Shown: positions 16,916-24,008 of the stretch, in pieces
How the letters are laid out: each line of letters starts with the position of its first letter
Position numbering within the stretch: position 1 is the stretch's first letter
From: Rhodocyclaceae bacterium
GTDB taxonomy: Bacteria; Pseudomonadota; Gammaproteobacteria; Burkholderiales; Rhodocyclaceae
Assembly: GCA_022072095.1 (NCBI GenBank)
Contig: JAJVIJ010000042.1
Span: 1 to 46,961, forward strand
Reading direction: 5' to 3'
Length of the DNA stretch: 46,961 nt
Notes under the pieces: model-generated
Seen by the model: only the letters and a program-made list of their open reading frames with translations
Told to the model about the DNA's origin: nothing
The model's database searches: none
Position numbers and translations under genes: made by a program

Positions 16916-16967
16916 TTAGCGTTCGCCCCGACCGGATCCGGTGACCAACTGGACATCACCACGGCAT

Positions 16968-17267
16968 TCAGCTGCAAGCCGAGCAGGCACCGGCACCGCA
17001 GGCATGCGTCGAGCTCGTGGAGTCGGAGTCGCCTGCGGTCTCGCCGCCCGACTTTTCATTCGATTTCGCTCCGGCCTGAGCGCCGCCGCCCTTGAAATCG
17101 GTCGCATACCAGCCGCTGCCCTTGAGCAGAAAGCTGGCGGCGGACAAGAGTTTGGCAAGGCTTTCCTTGCCACAGCTGGGGCAATGCGTGTGCGCGGGAT
17201 CGGAGACTTTTTGCAGATATTCCTTCTGAAAGCCGCAGTCGTTGCAGCGATATTCGTAAATCGGCAT
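16968..17267 (-). CDS. FmdB family zinc-ribbon protein
   Basis: Small FmdB/CxxC_CxxC_SSSS family regulatory-type protein, 99 residues. The zinc ribbon is formed by Cys8/Cys11 (YRCNDCGF) and Cys29/Cys32 (HCPSCGK). After the conserved SAASFLLKGSGWYATDFKG segment comes a Gly/Ser/Ala-rich tail with three Cys near the end. An SD-like CAGGAG precedes the ATG. It heads the fmdB-DUF502-aspS unit. A TATAAT hexamer lies 23 bases upstream of the start. Confidence 0.93.
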   Translation of the reverse strand: MPIYEYRCNDCGFQKEYLQKVSDPAHTHCPSCGKESLAKLLSAASFLLKGSGWYATDFKGGGAQAGAKSNEKSGGETAGDSDSTSSTHACGAGACSACS

Positions 17268-17290
17268 GACAAGCTCCTGAAAAGAAAAGG

Positions 17291-17296
17291 ATTATA
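17291..17296 (-). promoter_or_regulatory. Candidate -10 box of the fmdB-aspS operon
   Basis: A perfect TATAAT on the minus strand 23 bases before the fmdB ATG, leaving room for a short leader that contains the CAGGAG ribosome binding site. No good -35 hexamer is seen at 16-18 bases upstream, so this is a candidate only. Confidence 0.4.
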
Positions 17297-17505
17297 CGTG
17301 CAACGCAGCAATTGTCGCGCAGGCATTTGCGCAAACCTTCCGGGTTCTGTTCTCAGGCGGCATGCACGATCCGCCCGAAATGCTTGCCGCGCCGCCGCAT
17401 GCCTGATTGCCGTGGCGGGCCCGGGGACGACGGCAGGCAGCCTACCCTCGCGCAAATGGGGGCGATGTCCGGGCTTGCAAGCACCGCCTGGCTGGACCTT
17501 GGCGC

Positions 17506-18012
17506 TCAGCCCCCGAGTTGTTCGAGCATCGTCTCGGCGCTGGACACCCCATATTGCCCGCCAGGCTCCAGATTGAGCCGGACGAGCTTGCCATCTTCGA
17601 CCAACATGGAGAACCGCTGACAGCGCACACCCATGCCACGTGCAGTGAGGTCCAGATCCAGGCCCAGGGCGCGCGTGTACTCGGCACTGCCGTCACCGAT
17701 CATGCGTACGCGGCCGCCGGCATCGTTGTCCTTGCCCCAGGCGGCCATGACCATCGCGTCGTTCACGGAAAAACACCAGATCTCATCCACGCCGCGAGCG
17801 CGCAGCCGATCGGCCAGCGCGACATAGCCCGGCAGGTGTTTGGCCGAGCAGGTCCGGGTATAGGCGCCCGGCAACCCGAAGATGACCACGCGCTTGCCGC
17901 GCACGGCGTCGCGGACCGAAATCGGTTCCGGCCCGCTTGGGCAGCCAACCGACCATTCGACCGGCAGTTCCCAGACCTTGCCTTCCGGCAATTGCTCGCC
18001 TTCTTGAATCAT
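17506..18012 (-). CDS. Peroxiredoxin of the Prx5/AHP1 type
   Basis: Thiol peroxidase of 168 residues starting MIQEGEQLPEGKV at 18012, with AGGAGAG upstream. The active site PGAYTRTCSAKHLPGY has the peroxidatic Cys55 with conserved Pro48, Thr52 and the family's downstream Arg in GVRCQRFSM (Arg130). FSVNDAMVMAAWGKD is typical of Prx5-like enzymes that reduce hydroperoxides with glutathione/glutaredoxin or thioredoxin. No fused glutaredoxin domain is present. It is a monocistronic-looking gene between fmdB and waaA. Confidence 0.93.
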   Translation of the reverse strand: MIQEGEQLPEGKVWELPVEWSVGCPSGPEPISVRDAVRGKRVVIFGLPGAYTRTCSAKHLPGYVALADRLRARGVDEIWCFSVNDAMVMAAWGKDNDAGGRVRMIGDGSAEYTRALGLDLDLTARGMGVRCQRFSMLVEDGKLVRLNLEPGGQYGVSSAETMLEQLGG

Positions 18013-18153
18013 CGTTCTCTCCTGTGGGGTGTCGTTCGGCCTTCTGGATCGCGGGCGCAGTGAGCAGGCCGTGACCACGGCGCCGGTCCGAATCGTCGTT
18101 GCCCCGGCATTATGTCACCGGCCGCGGCCAGCCGGGCCACACGCGCTTCGGGC

Positions 18154-18169
18154 TTCGGCGTGCGCCGAA
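18154..18169 (-). terminator. Hairpin just after the waaA stop
   Basis: A seven-base inverted repeat (TTCGGCG / CGCCGAA, two bases apart) begins a few bases after the waaA stop codon, the position expected for a terminator or 3'-end stabiliser. There is no T-tract, so intrinsic termination is doubtful. Confidence 0.35.
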
Positions 18170-18171
18170 AG

Positions 18172-19419
18172 TCATCTTATCGACGGGGCCAGCCACGTCA
18201 GTGTGCGCTCACTGGAACCTTGATGCCGGCGGGCGAACTCGCGACCGGCGCCGGCGTGCGCGGCACGACGCTCACGGTCGCCGATGAGCCCGAGTGCCAT
18301 GCGCACGGCTTCGTCGGCATCGGCCGCGCGCAGCAGCGCGCCGGCGCCGATGCCGGCTCTGACGACCGCCGCAAAATTGTGCGTGTGTGGACCGACTATC
18401 GCCGGTGTGCCGACCACACAGGGCTCGATCGGATTCTGACCGCCATAGTCCAGGAAACTGCCGCCGATCAGCGCGACGTCCGCGGCCATGTAGTAGGCGT
18501 GGAGCTCGCCCAGGCTGTCGCCCAACCAGACGCGCGCCGCCGCAACCGGCTCCTGCCTGCTGCGCCGCGCAAGCACCAGCCCGCGTTCCGTGACCAGCCG
18601 GGCGACCTCGTCGAAGCGCTGCGGGTGGCGCGGCACGATGACCAGCAGGCAGTCATCGGTCGCGGCTCGCAGCCAGGCATCGAGCAGCAGCGTCTCCTCG
18701 CCCGCGCGCGTGCTGGCGGCGAGTACGGCCGTGCGTCCTCTCATCCATGTCCGAAATGTGCGTGCCGTGGCTTCGGTATCGACTGCCGGTCTGACGTCGT
18801 ATTTCAAATTGCCGAACACGTCGACGCGGCGTGCGCCCAACGCCCGCAGGCGACGGGCGTCGGACCGGCTTTGCGCGGTGATGCCCGACAGCCCGCGCAG
18901 CGTCGCACGCGTGAGGCCGGCCAGCCGCGCGTAGCCGCGTGCGGAACGGCGCGACAAGCGGGCATTGACGAGGAACAATGGCATGCCGACCGCCGCCGCC
19001 GCATGCACCAGTTCGGGCCACAGCTCGGTCTCCAGCAGGATGCCGACGCGCGGACGGAAATGGCGCATGAAGCCGCGCACGGCCGGCAGACAATCGTAGG
19101 GCAGATAGGCACGCAACACCCGGCCACCGAACAATTGTTCCGAGGTCGCCCGCCCGGTTGGCGTGGTGTGCGTGATGAGCACCTGGCATGACGGAAACTG
19201 CGCGAGCAGGCCCTCGATCAGGGGCTGCGCGGCGCGCGTCTCGCCGACCGATACCGCGTGCAGCCAGATCAGCTCGAGCCCGGGCCGCTGGCCGTAGCAG
19301 CCCAGGCGCTCGCGCACATGGCGCAGATAGGCCGGTTCGCGGCGACCACGCACGACCAGACGGACCAGCGCCACCGGCAGCAGCAGCAGCCAACTCAGGC
19401 GGTACAGGACGAGGCTCAA
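18172..19419 (-). CDS. waaA: 3-deoxy-D-manno-octulosonic-acid (Kdo) transferase
   Basis: Inner-membrane glycosyltransferase (GT30) that adds Kdo to lipid IVA in LPS core synthesis, 415 residues. An N-terminal hydrophobic anchor (LVLYRLSWLLLLPVALVRL) is followed by WLHAVSVGETRAA with the catalytic Glu60, ITHTTPTGRATSEQLF, LLETELWPELV, NARLSRRSARGY, FGNLKYD and, in the C-terminal domain, GGSFLDYGGQNPIEPC. All are Kdo-transferase signatures. It starts nine bases after the waaC stop, so the two LPS genes form an operon. Confidence 0.96.
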   Translation of the reverse strand: MSLVLYRLSWLLLLPVALVRLVVRGRREPAYLRHVRERLGCYGQRPGLELIWLHAVSVGETRAAQPLIEGLLAQFPSCQVLITHTTPTGRATSEQLFGGRVLRAYLPYDCLPAVRGFMRHFRPRVGILLETELWPELVHAAAAVGMPLFLVNARLSRRSARGYARLAGLTRATLRGLSGITAQSRSDARRLRALGARRVDVFGNLKYDVRPAVDTEATARTFRTWMRGRTAVLAASTRAGEETLLLDAWLRAATDDCLLVIVPRHPQRFDEVARLVTERGLVLARRSRQEPVAAARVWLGDSLGELHAYYMAADVALIGGSFLDYGGQNPIEPCVVGTPAIVGPHTHNFAAVVRAGIGAGALLRAADADEAVRMALGLIGDRERRAAHAGAGREFARRHQGSSERTLTWLAPSIR

Positions 19420-19428
19420 GTCGCGCCC

Positions 19429-20400
19429 CTACGCCGCGCTCAGTGCGGCACCGGCTAGCAGGCCCGACACCGCGGTCAGCACTTCGGTCGGCTCGGGCGG
19501 TGCGCCCACGGTGCCGAGATTGCGCGCCGTAGCGCCGGCATAGACCCCGGTCAGCGCCGGGTCGGTCGCGGTAAACAGCGCCAGCGTCGGGCGCGCCAGT
19601 GCCGCAGCCAGATGGGTCAAGCCGGTATCCAGGCCGATCACGGCGCAGGCGCATGCCATCAAGACCGCGAGTTCCGCGAGCCCCATGGCGGGCGCGGCGA
19701 TGGCACCCGGCACGCCCGCTGCGAGCCGGGACGCGCGTTCGCGCTCGCCGGCGCTGCCGGCAGGCAGGACGGAGACGATGCCCTGCCCGGCCAGTCCGCG
19801 GCCGACAGCAAGCCAGTTCTCGTCCGGCCAAAGCTTTTCCGGACGAGCCGTCGCCGTCAGCAGTACGGCATAGCGCGCCGGCAACCAGGCAGGCCGCCCG
19901 GTCGCCGTGCGAATGCCGTAGTCGAGCGGCAGATCGGGCGCATCACCGAGCGCAGCGGCCGCGAGCCAGCGGTTGCGTTCGACCGCGTGCAGGTTCTTGG
20001 GGATGGCGTAGCACCGCTGATAGAACCTGGCGGCCAGAGGCTCGCGGGCCGCCTCCGCGGCAAACCCGGCGCGCGGGCCATGCGCCCAGCTCGCCAGCCA
20101 GGCACTCTTGATCAAACCCTGGGTATCGAGGATCAGGTCGTATTCGTCGCAGCCGACCTGCTCGCGAAAGACTCGGAAGTCGCGCCAGGTCGCCGGGGCA
20201 AAAGGCCGCCGCCGCCAGTGCCTCAGGCCGGACGGGATCACGCGCCGGATGGCCGGATGCATGCGTGGAATCTCGGCGAAATCGTCCTCGACCAGCCAGT
20301 CGATCACGGCATCCGGATGGCGGCGGCGGATATCACTCGCCACCGGCAGGTTATGGACCACGTCCCCGAGCGACGTGGTCTTCACGAGCAGCATGTGCAT
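19429..20400 (-). CDS. waaC: LPS heptosyltransferase I
   Basis: GT9 glycosyltransferase that adds the first heptose to Kdo2-lipid A, 323 residues from the ATG at 20400 (MHMLLVKTTSLGDVVHNLP; the second Met is also possible). It contains DWLVEDDFAEIPRMHPAI, DLILDTQGLIKSAWLA, YAVLLTATARPEKLWP and VIGLDTGLTHLAAAL with the GT9 nucleotide-sugar site. The open frame extends upstream to 20592, but that part is not GT9-like. A TATAAT sits nine bases before the ATG and no SD is present, so the message may be leaderless. Confidence 0.95.
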   Translation of the reverse strand: MHMLLVKTTSLGDVVHNLPVASDIRRRHPDAVIDWLVEDDFAEIPRMHPAIRRVIPSGLRHWRRRPFAPATWRDFRVFREQVGCDEYDLILDTQGLIKSAWLASWAHGPRAGFAAEAAREPLAARFYQRCYAIPKNLHAVERNRWLAAAALGDAPDLPLDYGIRTATGRPAWLPARYAVLLTATARPEKLWPDENWLAVGRGLAGQGIVSVLPAGSAGERERASRLAAGVPGAIAAPAMGLAELAVLMACACAVIGLDTGLTHLAAALARPTLALFTATDPALTGVYAGATARNLGTVGAPPEPTEVLTAVSGLLAGAALSAA

Positions 20401-20409
20401 ATGGCCGGG

Positions 20410-20415
20410 ATTATA
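20410..20415 (-). promoter_or_regulatory. Candidate -10 box directly upstream of waaC
   Basis: A perfect TATAAT on the minus strand separated by nine bases from the waaC ATG. Transcription would begin within a few bases of the start codon. No clear -35 element is visible. Confidence 0.4.
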
Positions 20416-20813
20416 GGCAGCAGCCGAAAACGGCCCGAACGGAGGAACACAGGCTTCAAGTTTTGCCGCGGACATGGGCTCTGCATCGCTCTGTCCAGGA
20501 CGTCGCGGGTGGCTTCGCCCTTTCGTCACATCCCAAGCTTGGCCAGTCTTCGCTGCCCGGTGAGCGCACTGGGGCAACTCGTTGTACAACAAACAGGGCG
20601 GATCGTGGTTCGCTTCGCGATCGCGGTCTGCCTTTGCTCGCTGACGAAGCGATCGGCTTGTCGGCCGTAAGGTGTTGACAAGTTACGTGGTAGCGCACAT
20701 CAGTAGGCGCAGCAGCCCAGCCATGCTGTAGCGTATAGCCATCATGACAGGGCGTGACCCCATGCCGTGACCCCTATTCCGCGCCCCCTATTCCGTGACC
20801 CCTTACTGCTCTC
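20416..20813. other. Intergenic stretch between waaC and the ATPase remnant
   Basis: About 400 bases with no convincing gene. An 80-codon minus-strand frame at 20456-20698 has no recognisable features. Visible elements are the palindrome GTTGTACAAC (20581-20590), an isolated TTGACA (20675-20680) without a matching -10, and the short repeats listed separately at 20754-20802. Confidence 0.6.
20754..20802. repeat. Cluster of short direct repeats
   Basis: Three copies of GTGACCCC (20754-20761, 20767-20774, 20795-20802) interleaved with two copies of CCCCTATTCCG (20771-20781, 20785-20795), ending 11 bases before the GTG start of the P-type ATPase remnant. They are exact and closely packed, unlike the surrounding sequence. 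Origin and function are unknown; they could mark a recombination or insertion boundary. Confidence 0.75.
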
Positions 20814-21671
20814 GTGCACCTCCACACCCTGCCCATCGACGAAGCGTTGGCCCGCCTCAACACGACGGCGGAGGGCCTGAGCGAGGCCGAGGCCGCGCGG
20901 CGGCTGGCGAGCTTCGGCGCCAACGCGGTCGAGGCGCCGCCGCGGGAGCCGCTGTGGCGCGGTGCGGCGCGGCAGGTGACGCATTTCTTCGCGCTGATCC
21001 TGTGGCTGGCGGCGGCGCTGGCGTTCGTTGCAGAGCATTACCAGCCGGGGCAGGGCATGGCCACGCTGGGCGCGGCGATCCTGGGCGTGATCGTCATCAA
21101 CGGCGCGTTCTCGTTCTGGCAGGAGTACCGCGCCGAGCGGGCGCTGGATGCCCTGCAGCGCCTGCTGCCGCACGCGGTGCGGGTGCAGCGCGCGGGCGTG
21201 GTGCGCCTGGCGCCGGCGCGCGAGCTGGTGCCGGGGGATGTGATCCTGCTCGAAGCCGGCGCCGCCATGGCGGCCTACTTCTTCGTGCTGCACGCGGGCG
21301 GCTGGCAGTACGGGCAGACGCTGGCGCCCACCGACCCGCTCTACCGCGCCGCCACCGGCGCGTGTCTGGCCGCTATCGTGCTGATGCAGGTGGCGAATGT
21401 CTGGCTGTGCCGCTCCGCGCGCGGCGCGCTGTTCGCCGGCAACGGCCGGCCGAGCCCGCTGCTGTTCTGGGGTATCGGCTTCGAACTGCTCCTGCTGGCG
21501 GCAATCCTCTACACGCCCTGGGGCAACCAGCTGTTTGGCACCGCGCCGCTGGCGATGGATGCGTGGTGGTTCATGCTGCCGTTTCCGCTTGCGATGCTGG
21601 CGCTGGAAGAGGCGCGCAAGGCGCTGGTGCGGCGGTGGCGGCCGGCTGAACAGCCTGCAGGAGGGTCGTGA
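20814..21671 (+). pseudogene. P-type cation ATPase with large in-frame internal deletion
   Basis: A 285-codon open frame (GTG start, no SD) built from the two ends of a P2-type cation ATPase. Residues 1 to about 149 are the cation-ATPase N domain (LPIDEALARLNTTAEGLSE), M1-M2 and the beginning of the actuator domain (LAPARELVPGDVILLEAG). The sequence then jumps directly to AAMAAYFFVLHAGGWQYG, typical of a late membrane segment, and continues through the C-terminal helices to LALEEARKALVRR. The phosphorylation site DKTGT, the nucleotide-binding domain and M3 to about M6 are missing, roughly 600 residues, yet the frame is intact across the junction near 21258-21262. ATPase activity is impossible. 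It is either a decaying gene or a membrane remnant that is still translated. Base composition looks more GC-rich than the neighbours, which hints at transfer. Confidence 0.85.
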
Positions 21672-21858
21672 CGTGCCTACCGGGCACTACACTGCTTGGT
21701 AGCGCGGGCATGCCCACGCAAGGAGACCGCGCGTGGGCACGGCCTGACGGCCCTTGCTCACCCTGCCGGGCCTCGTCGACCAGGTCCCACAGATTTTCTC
21801 GCACGCCGGCGCAGCAAGCCGATGGCCGGCCGGTGCGTCGCGGCCGGGCCGGCCGCCC

Positions 21859-22518
21859 TCAGATATCGATCACCCTCAGATCGGCGGCCACCCTCAGCTC
21901 AGGTTCGGTGAGTCGCTGCACGGCCTCGATGCTCTGACCAGGGGCGAGTTCGCGCAGCAGCAAGCCGGCGGCGGTCACGTCGATGACGGCGAGATCACTG
22001 TAGATGCGCTTCACGCAGCCGAGCGCGGTCACCGGATAGCTCAGCGTGCGGACGATCTTGCATTCACCCTTGGGTGTGGTGTGCAACATCGCGACATACA
22101 GACTCTTCGCGCCCAGCGCAATGTCCATGGCGCCGCCGATGCCGCCCAGGTCGTTGCCGCGGATCTTCCAGTTGGCGAGATCGCCACGCTCCGAAACCTG
22201 CATGGCACCGAGTACCGCGACATCGACATGATGGCCGCGCGTCATCGCGAACGAGTCGGCGTGGTGAAACAGCGACGCGCCCGGCAGCAGGGTCACGAAC
22301 TGCTCGCCTGCATTGACCAACTCCGGGTCCTCCTGGCCAGCAGCGGGCGTGGGCCCCAGGCCCAGTGCACCGTTCTCGACGTGGATGACGATCTCGCGGT
22401 CGGGCGGCAGATGGTTGCTGATCTCGGTGGGAATGCCGAAGCCGAGGTTGACGTACTGGCCGTCCTGTAGGTCGCGGGCGATGCGGCGAGCGATTTGCTC
22501 CTTGGTCAGCGCCGCCAT
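21859..22518 (-). CDS. CoA-transferase subunit B (PcaJ/AtoA-like)
   Basis: Beta subunit of a class I (SCOT-type) 3-oxoacid CoA-transferase, 219 residues. NLGFGIPTEISNHLP and IVIHVENGALGLGP contain the catalytic Glu of the ENG motif; FHHADSFAMTRGHHVDVAVL and SERGDLANWKI resemble PcaJ. The ATG overlaps the subunit A stop by one base (TGATG), fitting a heteromeric enzyme. It is the last gene of the five-gene operon starting at 26996. The acid substrate (for example 3-oxoadipate, acetoacetate or a related 3-oxoacid) cannot be decided from sequence. Confidence 0.92.
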   Translation of the reverse strand: MAALTKEQIARRIARDLQDGQYVNLGFGIPTEISNHLPPDREIVIHVENGALGLGPTPAAGQEDPELVNAGEQFVTLLPGASLFHHADSFAMTRGHHVDVAVLGAMQVSERGDLANWKIRGNDLGGIGGAMDIALGAKSLYVAMLHTTPKGECKIVRTLSYPVTALGCVKRIYSDLAVIDVTAAGLLLRELAPGQSIEAVQRLTEPELRVAADLRVIDI

Positions 22519-23189
22519 CAGTGCGCCCCCCCGCGGCGCACCACGCGCTGGACGAAGATCCCGGGCGTGACGATCACCTCCGGATCGAGCGCGCCGAGTT
22601 CGACGATGTCGTCGACTTCGGCGATGGTCACCCGCGCCGCCATGGCCATGACCGGATTGAAGTTCCGGCCGGTCTTGCGATAGACGAGGTTGCCCCAGCG
22701 GTCGGCCTTGTGCGCGCGTACCAGCGCGAAATCGCCGCGTATCGCCTGTTCCAGCAGGCACGGAACGCCGTTGAACGAGCGCAGTTCCTTGCCTTCGGCC
22801 ATTTCGGTGCCCACGCCGGTCGGGGTGTAGAACGCCTCGATGCCAGCGCCGCCGGCACGCAGCCGCTCGGCGAGCGTGCCCTGCGGCGTGGTTTCGAGCG
22901 CGATGCGGCCGGCACGATACTGTTCCTGGAAGGCCTCGCCCCCCTTGATCAACGGAAACGAGCAGATCATCTTTGCCAGGCGGCCGCTGCGGATCAACGC
23001 CGCCAAGCCGCTGTCCCCCTTGCCGATGCTGTTCGACACGCCGGTCAGGCCGCTTGCTCCCTGCCGCAGCAGCCCCGCCATCAGCTCGGTTGCCTCGCCG
23101 GCGCCGCCGAAACCACCGAACAGCACCGTGGCACCATCGAACACGTCGGCGAGTGCGGCGTCGACCGAAGGCCAGATCTTGTTGATCAC
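22518..23189 (-). CDS. CoA-transferase subunit A (PcaI/AtoD-like)
   Basis: Alpha subunit of the same CoA-transferase, 223 residues from GTG 23189 (reading MINKIWPSVDAALADVF). It contains the CoA-binding GGFGGAGEATELMAGLL, ICSFPL, TTPQGTLAERLRAGGAGIEA, FYTPTGVGT and AHKADRWGNLVYRK, in close parallel with PcaI. The GTG shares a base with the stop of the upstream enoyl-CoA hydratase gene. The canonical Glu in subunit B means this is a true transferase rather than an IpdAB-type ring hydrolase. Confidence 0.92.
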   Translation of the reverse strand: MINKIWPSVDAALADVFDGATVLFGGFGGAGEATELMAGLLRQGASGLTGVSNSIGKGDSGLAALIRSGRLAKMICSFPLIKGGEAFQEQYRAGRIALETTPQGTLAERLRAGGAGIEAFYTPTGVGTEMAEGKELRSFNGVPCLLEQAIRGDFALVRAHKADRWGNLVYRKTGRNFNPVMAMAARVTIAEVDDIVELGALDPEVIVTPGIFVQRVVRRGGAH

Positions 23190-23959
23190 TACATCCCCTT
23201 GAATACCGGCTTGCGCTTGTTCAGGAAAGCCTGGATACCCTCCTTGTGGTCCTCGGTCTCCATGATGTAGGCCTCGCTGACCGACTCCAGCTCGAGGAAG
23301 GTTTCCAGATCCATGTTCCACGAGCGGTTCAGCATGGACTTGTCGAGACCGTAGGCTCGGGTCGGGCCATTCGCCAGGCGCTCTGCGAGCTTCATGGTCT
23401 CGGCCATCAATTGCTCGGCCGGGTAGACCTCGCGCACGATGCCCAGCGATTTGGCCGTGGCGGCATCGACGACATCGGCCAACAGGATCATCTCGCGCGC
23501 GCGCTGGGCGCCGACCACGCGCGCGAGCAGGTAGAGCCCGCCGCCATCCGGCACGATCGCCATGTTGCTGTAGCTCTGGCAGAAGCGCGCCGTGTCCGAA
23601 GCCAGGATGACGTCGGCAAGGAGCGAGATGCTGAAGCCGACACCGAAGGCCGGGCCGTGGACGGCGGCGATGACCGGCTTTTCCAGGTTGTGCAGTGCGG
23701 TCGTGACCCGGTGCTGCTGCTTGAGCCGGTCGCGCATCGCCACCGCCGACGACTGGCCGAAGGTGGTGATGTCGCCACCCGCGCAAAAGGCATCGCCGGC
23801 ACCGGTCATGACCAGCACGCGAATGGCCGGATCGTCACGCACATCCAGCACGCGCTCTTCCATCTGACGGCGCATCTGCGGCGTCATCGCGTTGCGGCGG
23901 GACGGATTGTTGAAGGTCATCAGCGCGATCGCGCCACGCTTTTCCAGGTCTATGGACAT
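23189..23959 (-). CDS. Enoyl-CoA hydratase/isomerase family protein (PaaG-like)
   Basis: Crotonase-fold enzyme, 256 residues. Oxyanion-hole motifs: FCAGGDITTF and HGPAFGVGFSISLLADV. The active-site region reads SNMAIVPDGGGLYLLARVVG, with Asp138 where PaaG-type isomerases carry Asp and classic hydratases a Glu, so double-bond isomerisation is as likely as hydration. It lies 49 bases after the acyl-CoA ligase gene and touches the CoA-transferase gene. Substrate unknown. Confidence 0.9.
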   Translation of the reverse strand: MSIDLEKRGAIALMTFNNPSRRNAMTPQMRRQMEERVLDVRDDPAIRVLVMTGAGDAFCAGGDITTFGQSSAVAMRDRLKQQHRVTTALHNLEKPVIAAVHGPAFGVGFSISLLADVILASDTARFCQSYSNMAIVPDGGGLYLLARVVGAQRAREMILLADVVDAATAKSLGIVREVYPAEQLMAETMKLAERLANGPTRAYGLDKSMLNRSWNMDLETFLELESVSEAYIMETEDHKEGIQAFLNKRKPVFKGM

Positions 23960-24008
23960 CGTGTCTCCTCCTCTTCTCGCAGTTCGTACGGGCCCGATCC
24001 CCGGGTGC

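Noticed and set aside
20456-20698. 80-codon minus-strand frame in the waaC-ATPase gap
   Set aside because: No start signal, no hydrophobic or domain features, and Arg/Ser-rich composition typical of noise.
22518-23959. Reading the crotonase plus CoA-transferase pair as EchA20-IpdA-IpdB of steroid ring degradation
   Set aside because: The CoA-transferase has canonical PcaIJ motifs including the catalytic ENG Glu; IpdAB-type hydrolases differ. No other steroid genes are visible.
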